Source: Rhipicephalus microplus (lineage: Eukaryota > Arthropoda > Arachnida > Ixodida > Ixodidae). From it: a stretch of 64,000 nt of DNA. Each line of letters starts with the position of its first letter. Position 1 is the stretch's first letter. Below, one piece after another: positions 1 through 9,652 of the stretch. Position numbers and translations under genes: made by a program. The stretch lies in NCBI RefSeq assembly GCF_043290135.1, contig NC_134707.1, positions 85,020,447 through 85,084,446 on the forward strand. Direction: 5' to 3'. The notes under the pieces were generated by a model. That model ran no database searches. It saw nothing but the letters and a program-made list of their open reading frames with translations, and had not been told where the DNA came from.

Positions 1-1410
1 GACCTTTAGCGAGCCAACTCGCGGTCATAACCACGTCGCACACTTTGACGCAATGCGAGCCACGGCCCGTGGACGACAGACATGAACAGACGCTCTCGTA
101 AAGGGAGTTGCTGCGAAATTCGTCTAATATTCTGTAAACCAAAGCATTCTAAAATATTAAGTGCAATTATGTTCACTGATCCCAGAAATATTGCACGGCT
201 GAGATCAGATGCATATGGCTGAGGTGAAACGTTTCGAACTGTTTGCACTGCCTCGCATAATTGGTCACACCTAACCCTAGCTTTCATAGCGTTATCAAGT
301 AACCGAACGATACTTTGATATAGGATCTCAAGTTCGCGTGATCTTTATTAAGTAAATCCAGTACCTGTACCTGGAGCAAAGCAAATCACGATTGCCAACA
401 AAGCGAGATACGTCCGAATAGGCAACGCAAAAAAAAAACAGCATCACGGCCAAATCACTTTCGTCACCGTTGTGTTGTATAGATCTGGAAAAAGCCTGCC
501 GCACTGTCCACCGCAAAATCTTATGCGTGTATTTCTGGAAAGTTCCACGTCGTACTGACCGAATGAACTTAGCCTCAACGAAGCATGCTAACCTTTTTCG
601 CGAAAGTGGTCCCCGCTCAAACGGCAATGTACGTGACGTTTCTTTTGCTTTGTCGGCTTTGTCAAGCATGCGTCCCCTTTATTTTTGGTGGGGGGGGGGG
701 GGGGCTATGCGAGGAAATTCGCACAAGGGAGAGAAGTATAGACCACATCATGCGTTCCTTTATTTAAACAAGGGCCGTGCAGAGCGATTACTGTGTCATC
801 AAACTTCGGTTATCGTTGTTTGGAGCCTGCATGATGCAAATGAAGGTAAGACATTTTTATATGTACAAATACACGAACTGCAGCATCCTACTTACCGAAT
901 CTTTCAAATCCACCTGCAGACGCTAATTCTTAGCGCATGCAAAAACGCCCCCCCCCCCCCCCCAAATAAAAAAAGAAAAAAGTGGCCGCTGAGTCAGTTA
1001 GCTGAACATCCGAGTAAGATCGCTGATTCGTTTCGCCAATTTTTATTTTGTCAGTGAAGTATATCGCTGGCACCATGTTTTGGAACAGCTCATTCATATT
1101 AGGCTCGATCGATTGTGTCCGGCACTGTGATATCGAGCAGTAAACAAAGCCGGTTGGCAAGAAGATTACCTGTTTCGGAGTTGAAAGGAAGCTTGCTGCA
1201 CTGACGACGGCTTGGACGAGTCCCATGGTGCCGTTTACTGCGCCACAGCAACACCAGCGCTGGCCTCTTCAGTGCTCGCCTTCGAGGACAATACTCGGCC
1301 GCTAGAACTTGTTTATCCAACCAGCTCCTGTTCTGACATCGCGAGCGGGGCTCATTGCATGGGGCTGCCGGTGATGTCACTGCTTGAGCGAAGGGAGAGG
1401 GGGACAAGAG
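1..1410. other. Intergenic, no gene recognised
   Basis: No coding segment or familiar repeat is recognised. The visible landmarks are a run of 15 G at 690-704 and a run of 16 C at 948-963. The right end leads into the SERTA-like gene and may hold its promoter. Two copies of the arthropod initiator-like TCAGT lie at 1412 and 1419, with no clear TATA box. Confidence 0.5.
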
Positions 1411-1510
1411 CTCAGTTTTCAGTCCGCTGCTGTCTTCAGCTTTAAACGCACGTGCGCTGTGTTGGAAAAGAAAACAGGATCGCTTCTCGTGAGTACACTG
1501 CTTTACCATC

Positions 1511-2047
1511 ATGGCCGTCAACCGTGCCCCGAACGTTAACGATGCTATTTCGCAGGCTCTTAAGAAGATCCAGAGCAGCTCGAGCCTCCACCACCGCGTC
1601 CTGCTCGTGGAGTGCCTCAAGAAGTGGTCCCGGTGTGACGACTCATCGATCAACGATTCATCCAGCAATGACTCGTCAACTGACCATGACACGAATCCAG
1701 CCCCGGCTCCTGGTGTTGACCTCGGGGTAGGTGACGGCGATGCTGAGACGTCCCAAAGGCCTGATACCGAAAGTGTTTTGCCTTCTGCTTCAGAGGACGA
1801 AGCGGGACCACCGCGGAGGCGTCGCAGGCTGGATGACTTCCCTGGCAAGTGTCAAGGTCAAGCGAGCCATTCAGGGACCCTGGAGCCCATTCCAGGATCC
1901 AGCGGCTTTACGGACAACAACTCCTCGAGTGAAGACGACGATGACACCTACCCAGTTCGAGGGGCGCCTTTACCCGGCTGGCTGGACGTTGACGGGGAGG
2001 TCTTCGAAGAGCCGCTTCAAGATCCAGATCTTACTTTTCTCGACTAA
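1511..2047 (+). CDS. SERTA-like small acidic nuclear protein
   Basis: This is an intronless ORF of 178 residues. Its ATG sits in a reasonable context (ATCATGG), and an AATAAA lies 60 bases after the stop. Residues about 10-38 read AISQALKKIQSSSSLHH followed by RVLLVECLKKW. The pattern resembles the SERTA motif (serine-leucine stretch, then a basic residue with VLLxNTLRR), which in SERTAD/CDCA4 proteins binds cell-cycle and chromatin partners. Next come a Ser/Asp-rich stretch, a basic cluster PPRRRRR near residue 100 that could be a nuclear localisation signal, and a strongly acidic C-terminal half (SEDDDDTYP; last residues DPDLTFLD) typical of transactivation tails. Seen: composition, motif pattern and poly(A) signal. 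Inferred: a SERTA-type co-regulator; an IER-type immediate-early protein is the main alternative. Intronless compact structure fits a fast-response gene. The long antisense ORF here is a shadow. Confidence 0.55.
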   Translation: MAVNRAPNVNDAISQALKKIQSSSSLHHRVLLVECLKKWSRCDDSSINDSSSNDSSTDHDTNPAPAPGVDLGVGDGDAETSQRPDTESVLPSASEDEAGPPRRRRRLDDFPGKCQGQASHSGTLEPIPGSSGFTDNNSSSEDDDDTYPVRGAPLPGWLDVDGEVFEEPLQDPDLTFLD

Positions 2048-2106
2048 GTTTAGTGTTTCTTATGTTGTATGTATTTGCACGTTGTGTCTCTTGAGCTGTG
2101 CTTGTG

Positions 2107-2112
2107 AATAAA
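2107..2112 (+). promoter_or_regulatory. Poly(A) signal of the SERTA-like gene
   Basis: A canonical AATAAA lies 60 bases beyond the stop codon and is followed by a T-rich stretch (2118-2125). It implies a very short 3' UTR. Confidence 0.6.
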
Positions 2113-2279
2113 ATGTATTTTTTTTCGTGGCGCCAAATGTTTCTAATTGACAGTTAGGCACGCCGACAATGAAAGCTACACCGAGAATAAATCAATGCAG
2201 ACGACAATAATAAAATAGAGCTAGTTGATTTATAGCGCGTAATCACAGCTACCCGTCCAGCGTAACACAGATAAAAAAT

Positions 2280-2900
2280 AGCCTTGCACTCGAGCCACTG
2301 AAAATTCGCCGCGACATCTCACTTTTATCACTATTTCACAAACTCATCCACACCAGCATGATGCCATCTGTTCACCTTAATCTAGCACATCGAACTTCGA
2401 ACAGACTACATAACACCTTTAGCTTATCACGCATTGACGGCAATACTAACGCTTTCAACCAGTCGGCTCTTCCACGAGCTATTTGTTTGTGGAATGATTT
2501 GCCAGATGATCTTGCGTCAGAACAAGACCACACAAAGTTCTATCATACTCTTAAAAATACTTATGCACCAAAAACTGCTCTATCGCATCTTCGTAATCAT
2601 CAGTGTTTATAGGACTGTTGCCGATGTTTTTGCACTATTGCTAGGTTGCAGTTACTGTCATAATAGTTTTTTTTTGTATTTCACCTTCACATACTGTAAC
2701 GCACTTTTATAGTATGTATTTTGCTTACTTGTTCATAAGTTGAACTGCATTTTCTATTATATTCATTATTTGCCTATGTATGTGTAGATATTATGTATAT
2801 ATATTTTTCTAACATATTATCTCTACCGCCCCCCTTACACAATGCCCCTCGAGGGCTCTGTAAGGTACTGTACATAATAATATTATGATGAAATAATGAA
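2280..2900 (+). mobile_element. 3' end of a CR1/L2-like LINE, 5'-truncated
   Basis: From 2280 to 2612 one frame stays open and encodes the C-terminal tail of a non-LTR reverse transcriptase. It has the SLALEPLKIRRD and LLSLFHKLIH elements, a SNRLHNTFSLSR segment and the closing PRAICLWNDLPDDL motif, in the order usual for CR1/L2-type elements. A roughly 280-base AT-rich 3' UTR follows. It ends with a CCCCCTTACACAATGCCC box and a short TAAGG/AATAATA tail near 2860-2895. The catalytic RT part and endonuclease are absent, as expected after incomplete target-primed reverse transcription. Confidence 0.75.
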
Positions 2901-3335
2901 ATGTTTAAATATTGTTTGCTTCTTTATAGTAAAATATATTACTTCATAAACTGCACGTATAGGCCTGTGTTAACAGCACGCATTAGAGTGGCGCTGCCTT
3001 CGCATGACGTAATTATTTCATACTCGTCAGCGTGTCTTCATTTCCGGCCTGCTCATGAAACCGAGGCTCCGAGCACGCAGTTTGCGGATCGCTGTGCTTT
3101 TGGAGTGACGCGGTTTTTCTATTTACAACTTGTCACAGAAAAGACTTGCACTGCTAGTCGGCACGCCACGCACATGCGCAGCAACGTTTTCAGTGACTTG
3201 GCTTGGTTCGTGTGTCGAGAAAGTAACGACGACGAGACAAGCCGTTCACGACACAAGCGCAACAACTTTGGGCGCAGGCGCACACAACACGGTACAAATA
3301 CAGAGAAGCTTTATAAAGCACATCGTCTCAACTGA
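2901..3335. other. Intergenic, nothing recognised
   Basis: Open frames here are short and overlap in different frames. No family motif, splice signal pair or repeat was recognised. Confidence 0.4.
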
Positions 3336-3575
3336 TTTGATTGATTTGTGGGGTTTAACATCCCAAAACCACCATATGATTATGAGAGACGCCGTAGTGG
3401 AGGGCTACGGAAATTTAGACTACCTGGGGTTCTTTAGCGTGCACCCAAATCCGAGTACACGGGCCTACAAGATTTCCGCCTCCATCGGCAATGCAGCCGC
3501 CACAGCCGAGATTTGATCTCGCGACCTGCGGGTCAGCAGCCGAGTACCTTAGCCACTAGACCACCGTTGCGGGGC
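3336..3575 (-). mobile_element. Ruka-type tRNA-derived SINE, near full length
   Basis: Read on the minus strand, it starts with a tRNA-like head (A-box region GGTCTAGTGGCTAAGGTACT, B-box region GATCAAATCTC). The body follows, with GGGTGCACGCTAAAGAACCC and a CATATGGTGGTTTTGGGATG block, and a CAAT-type tail shows as GATTGATT on the plus strand at 3337. The same unit recurs about ten times in the window. The layout matches Ruka, a tRNA-derived SINE described from Rhipicephalus ticks. Confidence 0.85.
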
Positions 3576-4339
3576 AATCACATCGTCTCATTGTAGAGGC
3601 TTGTTATCTTCAAAAATAGTTGTAAAGCTTATAATACAAGTGGTTAAGCGTAGTTACAGCGAAAACAGAACCCGCGAAAACAGAACAATGACAGCGTGCA
3701 CAAGTCTTTGGCATTGCTGTACAAAAGGGCACATCCGAGTTCAGAGCCTTCCAGTTCAAAAATACTGCTTATAAAATAAGTATACGTGCTTTCGGTTTTA
3801 ACTTCTGCAGCTACGACTATTAGGATGAATAAGCTTCTTGTCGCGCCGCAAAAACTGGGTGGATGAACTGAGTTGTCGGTCGCTTTAAAGTTCCCGCTTT
3901 AGCGCGGAAGCGAACAATTTAACTTTATAGTGCACCATTTCTGCCAACTTTCCATTTTCCTACCATCATTCTGTCAGTGTCCATTTCTGTTTTTCTCGCC
4001 ACGCGTTTTCTCATTCTGATTTTCGCAGCCAAACATGATGATGATGTGTGCTGGCTTAATGACGTGAGGGCTGTCTATGCTCGTAGAGTTCTATGTTGTG
4101 TGGCTATGAAAGTCTGGCATGTTCTACATGAAATTAGAGAGAGTTAGTGGATGTAACTTGGCTGTATAGATGCCTAAAGCATGAAGATAGAAACACGCGG
4201 AAGAAAATGACCTTCCGACCTGTGTGCGGCCATTTCTATTATCACATACGGATCTAGATCAAAGAGGTTAAATACTGATTTAAATCTCTTTGATCTAGGC
4301 CATATTCATAAGCCTGTTGGTTGAATTGAAGAAGAACGG
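3576..4339. other. Intergenic with a short hairpin
   Basis: No gene is recognised. A hairpin lies at 4255-4297: TAGATCAAAGAG on the left pairs with CTCTTTGATCTA on the right, and the arms continue imperfectly to about 20 bases around a 3-5 base loop. Confidence 0.5.
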
Positions 4340-4480
4340 CTATTTGGGCTAGTTGGTTGGAATTCATGGTAATAAGGGCTGCAGCGCTGGTGTTGTCCTC
4401 TTTGCTTTCCTTACATCGCCTTTCGTCTCACGTTTTTTCTAGCACCTTCGTGCTCGCGCTGCAGCCCTTATTACTGTTCG
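4340..4480. repeat. Foldback repeat with AGCGCTG-type arms
   Basis: It begins with GGGCTAGTTGGTTGGAATTC. A perfect 19-base inverted repeat follows: GTAATAAGGGCTGCAGCGC at 4369-4387 and its reverse complement at 4456-4474. The GGGCTAGTTGGTT lead-in and a CAGCGC core recur near the foldbacks at 44.5 kb and 58.3 kb, suggesting one dispersed family. Confidence 0.55.
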
Positions 4481-5689
4481 TTGAAGCCAGCTCAGCGCAA
4501 CGTTTGACTGTGGTGATCAGTCTGACCAGGCCTGCTTCAGGGCTAAAACATCTTCCATAATCCGCCAATCAATTAGGTACAGTGCTTGCTGCTGTCACGT
4601 TGTACCCGCAAGCTTTTAATCTCGATGGCCCACCAAACTTTCAGCTCCTCCTCTTGTGTTAGAGTTCTCTGGAAATCAAGACAGTCCCCTAAATGGGGCC
4701 ATGACAGGGTCCGGCAACAATTCGTGGTTTCCAGTGAAAACGAAGTAGATGGTCTAAATGCCTATACTGATGCAAAAAATTGGCCAACAATGTTTCAGTG
4801 CAAAACAAGCCCGTGAAGTTGCAGGCTGTAAGCTCCCCCCACTATCGGTGACCACCATTTTTCCGTGGTGGGTGTTATGTCACGTGCTGAAAAAACAGAG
4901 CCATCACCTTCTGCTTGAGTTACAGCAGCTGTGAATGGCTCAGTTGTTAATGTTCAACTCAAGCAAGTTCCAATGGTTCCAGTGTACGTGCAGCTGACAA
5001 CGAACGAAAATTGGGGGACCCTTAAGTTGAACGCGATAGCGAAATGCAGCCTTTAGTGCACCACTTAACCACTTAGTGCATACTTAGTAATATGCTTTGT
5101 TACACACACACACCACACAAGCACACGCGCATGCGTGACGTATATATAGTAATGCAATGACTGGGCAGTATGGCCACTTCCTTCTGCTAGAAGGGCACTC
5201 TGCTGAAGTCGACACACGTTTTTCACAATGTCTGACAGATGGCACACAGACACACACGCGCGCGCACGCGAATGTACAGACTTTTGATCTAAAGCAAGAG
5301 TAGCATAGCCTCCAAGATAACGCCGCGCGCTTTCTCATCTAAAGCAGGAGTCACATAGCCTCCAAGATACACACCGTGCGCTTGCTATCTGAGAGGCCAC
5401 AGCCGCCAGATCCACCATGGAGAGACCATAAAGAGTCTATCAATGCCTCACAGATGGCAGCACATTATATATCGTTTGTTATTTGCTTGATCAACCTCTC
5501 TGGAAAGAGATAATATGTTTTCCGCTAGATGGACATATATGTCCATTTTCTAAGCTGTTTGAAAGTTGAATCTGTTAGTACGAAAGTGGACCTTGGGTTT
5601 CGTAGGGCGAGGGTGATTTCTGCTTCTTCCATACTACCAAAAATTTTGTAAAGGCTACATTGGCCCTATTGCGCATCGACTTCTTACAC
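4481..5689. repeat. Intergenic with CA/CG dinucleotide runs and a 50-bp duplication
   Basis: No gene is recognised. Short (CA)n tracts occur at 5103-5118 and 5247-5257, the second running into CGCGCG. A 50-base unit starting ATCTAAAGCA is present twice in tandem at 5287-5336 and 5337-5386; both copies share CATAGCCTCCAAGATA. Confidence 0.55.
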
Positions 5690-6290
5690 AACTCTCGTCC
5701 TCACGCTCAGAGGGCGAATAGCAACAGCTGATATGGATACCCGGCCATTGCGGAGTTAGAGGCAATGAGCTCGCCCATGACTCGGCCCGAGAATTACTCT
5801 TCCGGACCTCCAACCCGGCTTATCGCACCCACCCTCGGCTATGCGTATGGACCCGTTCCTAACACACACAGATATTCTAGAACATCAAAGACTCGAAAGA
5901 CGGAAACTTCCACCCCCGGTGTCAAAGCTTAGTAAAGAATCTCAGGTAGCGTAGCGTCGCCTGCAGACCTTGTCTTACCCCAATCTATACATACCGTCTA
6001 AGATAGATCCCGACACATACGCACCACAGTGCAGGTTCTGCGCTACTAAAACAGCCACTCTTTACCACATAGTATGGGCATGCCCACACAAGCCACCTCT
6101 ACAACCCAGAGCACAGCACAACACTGTAGGGTAGGAGGCAGCTCTGTCCAGCTCGGAACCGAAGAACCAAGAGGCCCTCGTGAGACGAGTGAGGACAGCG
6201 GCCCGTGCCAATGGAATCCCGGACTAAGGAGCCAACTCATCGAAAATCCTTCCTCGGTCGCAAATAAATGTTTTATTCTCTCTCCCTGAT
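5690..6290 (+). pseudogene. Decayed LINE 3' end with RNase H tail
   Basis: Translated in shifting frames, the segment contains WIPGHCGVRGNELAHDSAR, an intact-looking final RNase H motif. Further on are traces of the zinc-finger-like tail common to I-clade LINEs (LPHIVWACP, near 6050-6090). The reading frame is broken several times. The 3' end reads AATAAATGTTTTATTC followed by TCTCTCTCCC, as in the related relic at 43.4 kb. It is a 5'-truncated inactive copy. Confidence 0.7.
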
Positions 6291-6499
6291 TGAAAGTTCT
6301 TGTGTGTTTTAGCGGCGATGGCTGCACACTATCCAGACCTGTTTCGACGTAGTTTGATGGCCTCCCGAATGCTCCTACAAATTGCCGAATGGGCTCGTTT
6401 TCGTCGTGACACCCGTCGAACGAAATGCGTTAAGGAGACTCCTCCCTCTACATGGCATTTATGTAGTGTTTTTTTTTTTTTTGCCGAAACAGCTGCAAA

Positions 6500-6690
6500 G
6501 AACATGGTAGCTTTGTGGTAGAATGCCTGCTTTCCACGCGAACGGTACGGGTTCGATCCTCAAAAGGACCAAAAATTTTATTCCAAATTTATTTCTTCTT
6601 TCCCAATTTCGCGCTAACGGACGATTTTTCACTCAAAACAAACGGTGCCGATGGCGGAATTTCTGCGCCACGAGCTCTCTAACGCTGTCG
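6500..6690 (+). mobile_element. Second-type tRNA-derived SINE
   Basis: The head resembles a tRNA: TAGCTTTGTGGTAGAATGCC corresponds to an A-box region and ACGGGTTCGATCCTC to a strong B box. A T-rich stretch and the body block GCCGATGGCGGAATTTCTGC then CTAACGCTGTCGCGTTCAAA follow. Related copies lie at 34.9, 40.4 and 45.4 kb. It differs from the Ruka-type SINE in both head and body. Confidence 0.65.
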
Positions 6691-7741
6691 CGTTCAAATC
6701 GTTCGCCGGAATGCAGACACTCGCAAACCAAGCGGCCTGTTACGTCGCGGGTTGCGAGTGCGCCAGTTCTGCCAGACTTTCGTGTTTATAAATAAGCTTA
6801 TTGTAAATTTAGTTGTCGACCAAGTGCGCTAAAGTTTTGGTAGCTTGTTTCCTAACACCCAAGAATTAACCCACGTCAACCGATCATGATTATGAAAATT
6901 GGGTGTCGTGGGCCCTTTAAGAGACAGGAATAGAGCTGAGTGTGTCAGGGAACCAACGGGGGGTAGGGATATGATAGCGTAAATAAAAAAAAACTAACAT
7001 GGGCCGGACATGTAGGGTGTCCCCTCCCTGCATGAGCGAGGGCACTGTGGCAGGGCTTCACAGCAGACGCGCGCACGCAGATCTTTTCTGCGTACTCCTA
7101 ACGGCCAACGTCAGTGAAATTGCGATGGTCTAAATTAAGTGCGAGAAACGCACCTCTTTCTGGTCAGTGTATGGCGCACGTATTCCACAAACCTCTCTCG
7201 TTTTGTCGAGGTGCAAGCACGAGGGGGACTGCCATGCCTGCACTTGCTCAAGAGGGGGTGCATCGTGGTGCAGCAGGGAGTGCACCCCTTTTCCTCCTCC
7301 TTCTCTTAGAGCAGGTGACGCAGTATGTCCTTATTAGGGGTGTGCGTGCAAAAAAAAAACTCAAACTCTAACACCGACGGGTAATTTTAGGCGCATTGTT
7401 TCGGTCGCTGTTACGCTGGATGTTTTTACATGCTTCGTCGGCGAAGAAATGCACCATTGCTCAAGGCTTCAGCTGTGCTCTAACTTTATTTTTGCAAAAG
7501 CGTGGATTCGAGGGGAGAGGAAGACTTAAAGAAATGCTGAGCTTAAAAATGTAGTCCCCATGCGAGCTCACCCGCGTGTCTTAGTCATACAGAGTGAAGA
7601 AAAGTGACACTATCGATAACACGTTTTGCAGATATTGTGAGCACACTTTTTAAAATCAGGAGCTTGCTCGCTAAGCTTATTATGCTCAGGGCATGTCCCT
7701 TGGCAGGTCCGCTAGGGGCGCAGCAGTGCAATGTACCCAAC
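6691..7741. other. Intergenic, nothing recognised
   Basis: No supported gene. The ORF around 7114-7371 has no recognisable motif and no conserved-looking composition. Confidence 0.4.
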
Positions 7742-8180
7742 ATAGAGTTTTCTTATAATACACTAGAGGAAACTCTGGTGCTAGTGTCCATGAGAGTTTC
7801 AATGTACGGTGCTTCAGCGAGCATGGGAATGATGGGCACTAGACGGATCTGTCTAATCTCCGTTCTTCTGGCTCCGTGTGCGTTCGTGTGGCCTGGCCTA
7901 GAGCTGTTTTTTCGTGAAACAAAAATCAACAGATATTCAGCGGTTGTGCTTCACCTCATCATTCTTTGGGCTTTCCATTTCAAATCGGGTCACGAAGTTC
8001 AAAAGGGTTCGCTCTTTCCTTCGAGACAAAACCGAAACGCAGCAATAAAGGAAGTCACAATTGCGATTCGCCGCCCGCAAGTACAAATACAAAGCAAATC
8101 CGTGTACTGCACATCATTCGCATGGCCGCTGAGTGATCGCACTGCCAGAGTCTCCTCTAGTTTATTCTAGGAAACTCTAT
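7742..8180 (+). mobile_element. ~440-bp element with 37-bp terminal inverted repeats
   Basis: The left end reads ATAGAGTTTTCTTATAATAC then ACTAGAGGAAACTCTGG. The reverse complement of the right end reads ATAGAGTTTCCTAGAATAAA then ACTAGAGGAGACTCTGG. The arms match over about 37 bases with a few changes. The interior, with the GGTGCTTCAGCGAGCATGGG block, recurs at 9078-9448 and, inverted, at 62792-63245. No target-site duplication is clear. The 188-codon ORF across it is not conserved as a protein, so I call this a MITE-like non-autonomous element. Confidence 0.75.
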
Positions 8181-8877
8181 GGGACCCACTACATGCCCAA
8201 AGTAACTTTCATAAGTTAGGAAGCACCCACTATACAATTCGTTGTTCTCCTGATAAGCGAGATACCCCCTACACATCTGTCAGCCATCATGTGCACTTTC
8301 TGCCTCAAAAAAGGCTTGTTAGAAGGCTCGTCTCCAGAAGGACCCTGAACTGAGAGCCCGCGAAGCAGATGCGAAACGCAAGCGGTGGCAAGATAACCTC
8401 GACTCGGGGCCATTGCCTACTCCAACTTTTAACTGCAACCTTCAATGACCCTCCCCACATACTTCTACAGTATTGGAATTTTCGAAGAAGAACGTGTCTC
8501 ACAGCTATGTAATTATTTGTGTAATCTATTCACAAAATTATTTGCGTGATCTATGTATAAAGTTCCATCTATATGTACATTATTACATTTTGTGTGCATT
8601 TAAAATTACCTCTATAACAACGGGCTACGACCATAAATTATGGCAGAGGACTTGTATGGAGGATTCATGACATCTCGCGATCAGTTCCGCGGAAGTTCCT
8701 CTATCATCTTTTTACTTTGTGTAGAACGCGGAGTTCTTTTAGATCGAAATCAATGGATCGATTCGGTTCAAAATTATTTGAAAATTTGATATTTGATAAA
8801 ACCACTCAATTTATGGCCCATTTCGCACAGTTGGTGTGCATTAAACAAGAACATAAGCAGTGGGTACTAATCATACA
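8181..8877. other. Intergenic, nothing recognised
   Basis: AT-rich with short scattered ORFs; no motif, splice pair or repeat was recognised. Confidence 0.4.
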
Positions 8878-9025
8878 GGCTTCTAGGGAGGTTTTCTGGA
8901 GGCGGTTGTCGTCAGATCGTGTTGCCTTCGGCGCGAATGATCTGGCGTTGTTGTCCGCCGACTTAGGTGTCGACACGTCGGACACTCTGGCTGCGTGAGT
9001 GAGGTTGATTAACGTGCGGTCTCTT
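8878..9025 (-). pseudogene. Perfect partial copy of the membrane-protein gene
   Basis: All 148 bases are identical to 10559-10706, which is codons about 120-169 of the 470-residue gene at 9653-11065. The copy is in the same orientation, lacks a start, a stop and the rest of the gene, and the flanks on both sides are unrelated to the gene. It is therefore a segmental fragment, not a second gene. The identity implies a very recent duplication, gene conversion or an assembly effect. Confidence 0.85.
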
Positions 9026-9077
9026 TTGTTGTCTTTTGTTGTGTCCAGGATTTAGTGATAAACACACTCAAAAAAAG

Positions 9078-9448
9078 TGGTACTAGTGTCTATGGGAGCT
9101 GCAACGCACGGTGCTTCGGTGAGCATGGGAGTTATGGGTAGTACATGGATTTGCCATGTCTTCATACTTTATGTTCCTTTTGGCTTCACGTGGCTTGAAG
9201 CGGCTTTATCACGAAACAATCGGCAAATGTTCAGCAGTTTCGCATAACCACCGTATCATTTGAAATCGGGTTACGAAGTTCAAAAGGGTTCGTTCTTTCC
9301 TTCGAAACGAAACCAAACACAGCACTAAAAGAAGCTACCAGTACGATTCGAAAGTCTAGGTAAATCTTTGTACTATACCCATCATTCATGTGAACGCTGA
9401 ACGCTCGCAGCGCCAGAGTTCTCCCTGGTTTACTTTAGGAAGCTCTAT
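9078..9448 (+). mobile_element. Left-truncated copy of the 440-bp TIR element
   Basis: The body (CACGGTGCTTCGGTGAGCAT, later AAATCGGGTTACGAAGTTCA) and the right TIR (GCCAGAGTTC to AGCTCTAT) match the element at 7742-8180. The outer left TIR is missing. The copy begins about 50 bases after the duplicated gene fragment. Confidence 0.7.
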
Positions 9449-9652
9449 AGTCTCCATTACCGCATTACCACGCTAGTCGTCGAGATCTCTATTCTGTTTT
9501 ATAACAAGTGCTGCTTCGAAACGCATTGTTCTTGCCTTGATATTACAGCCTTTAGACCCCGTCTGACAGCGCCTATACGTTTTCTCTACCTGAAAGAAAA
9601 CAAGTATGCAAGGACGAGGTAAAAAAAGCAGCTGCATATATTTACAGCATCC
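9449..9652. other. 3' flank of the membrane-protein gene
   Basis: This is downstream (3') sequence of the minus-strand gene at 9653-11065. No canonical AATAAA is visible on the minus strand close to the stop. Confidence 0.4.

Noticed and set aside
690..963. G15 and C16 runs as a paired structure
   Set aside because: Two homopolymers about 245 bases apart can pair in principle, but nothing else in the arms matches; probably independent slippage.
1099..1848. 249-codon minus-strand ORF
   Set aside because: It is antisense to the SERTA-like gene; the plus strand has the start context, poly(A) signal and motif, and this frame lacks any family pattern.
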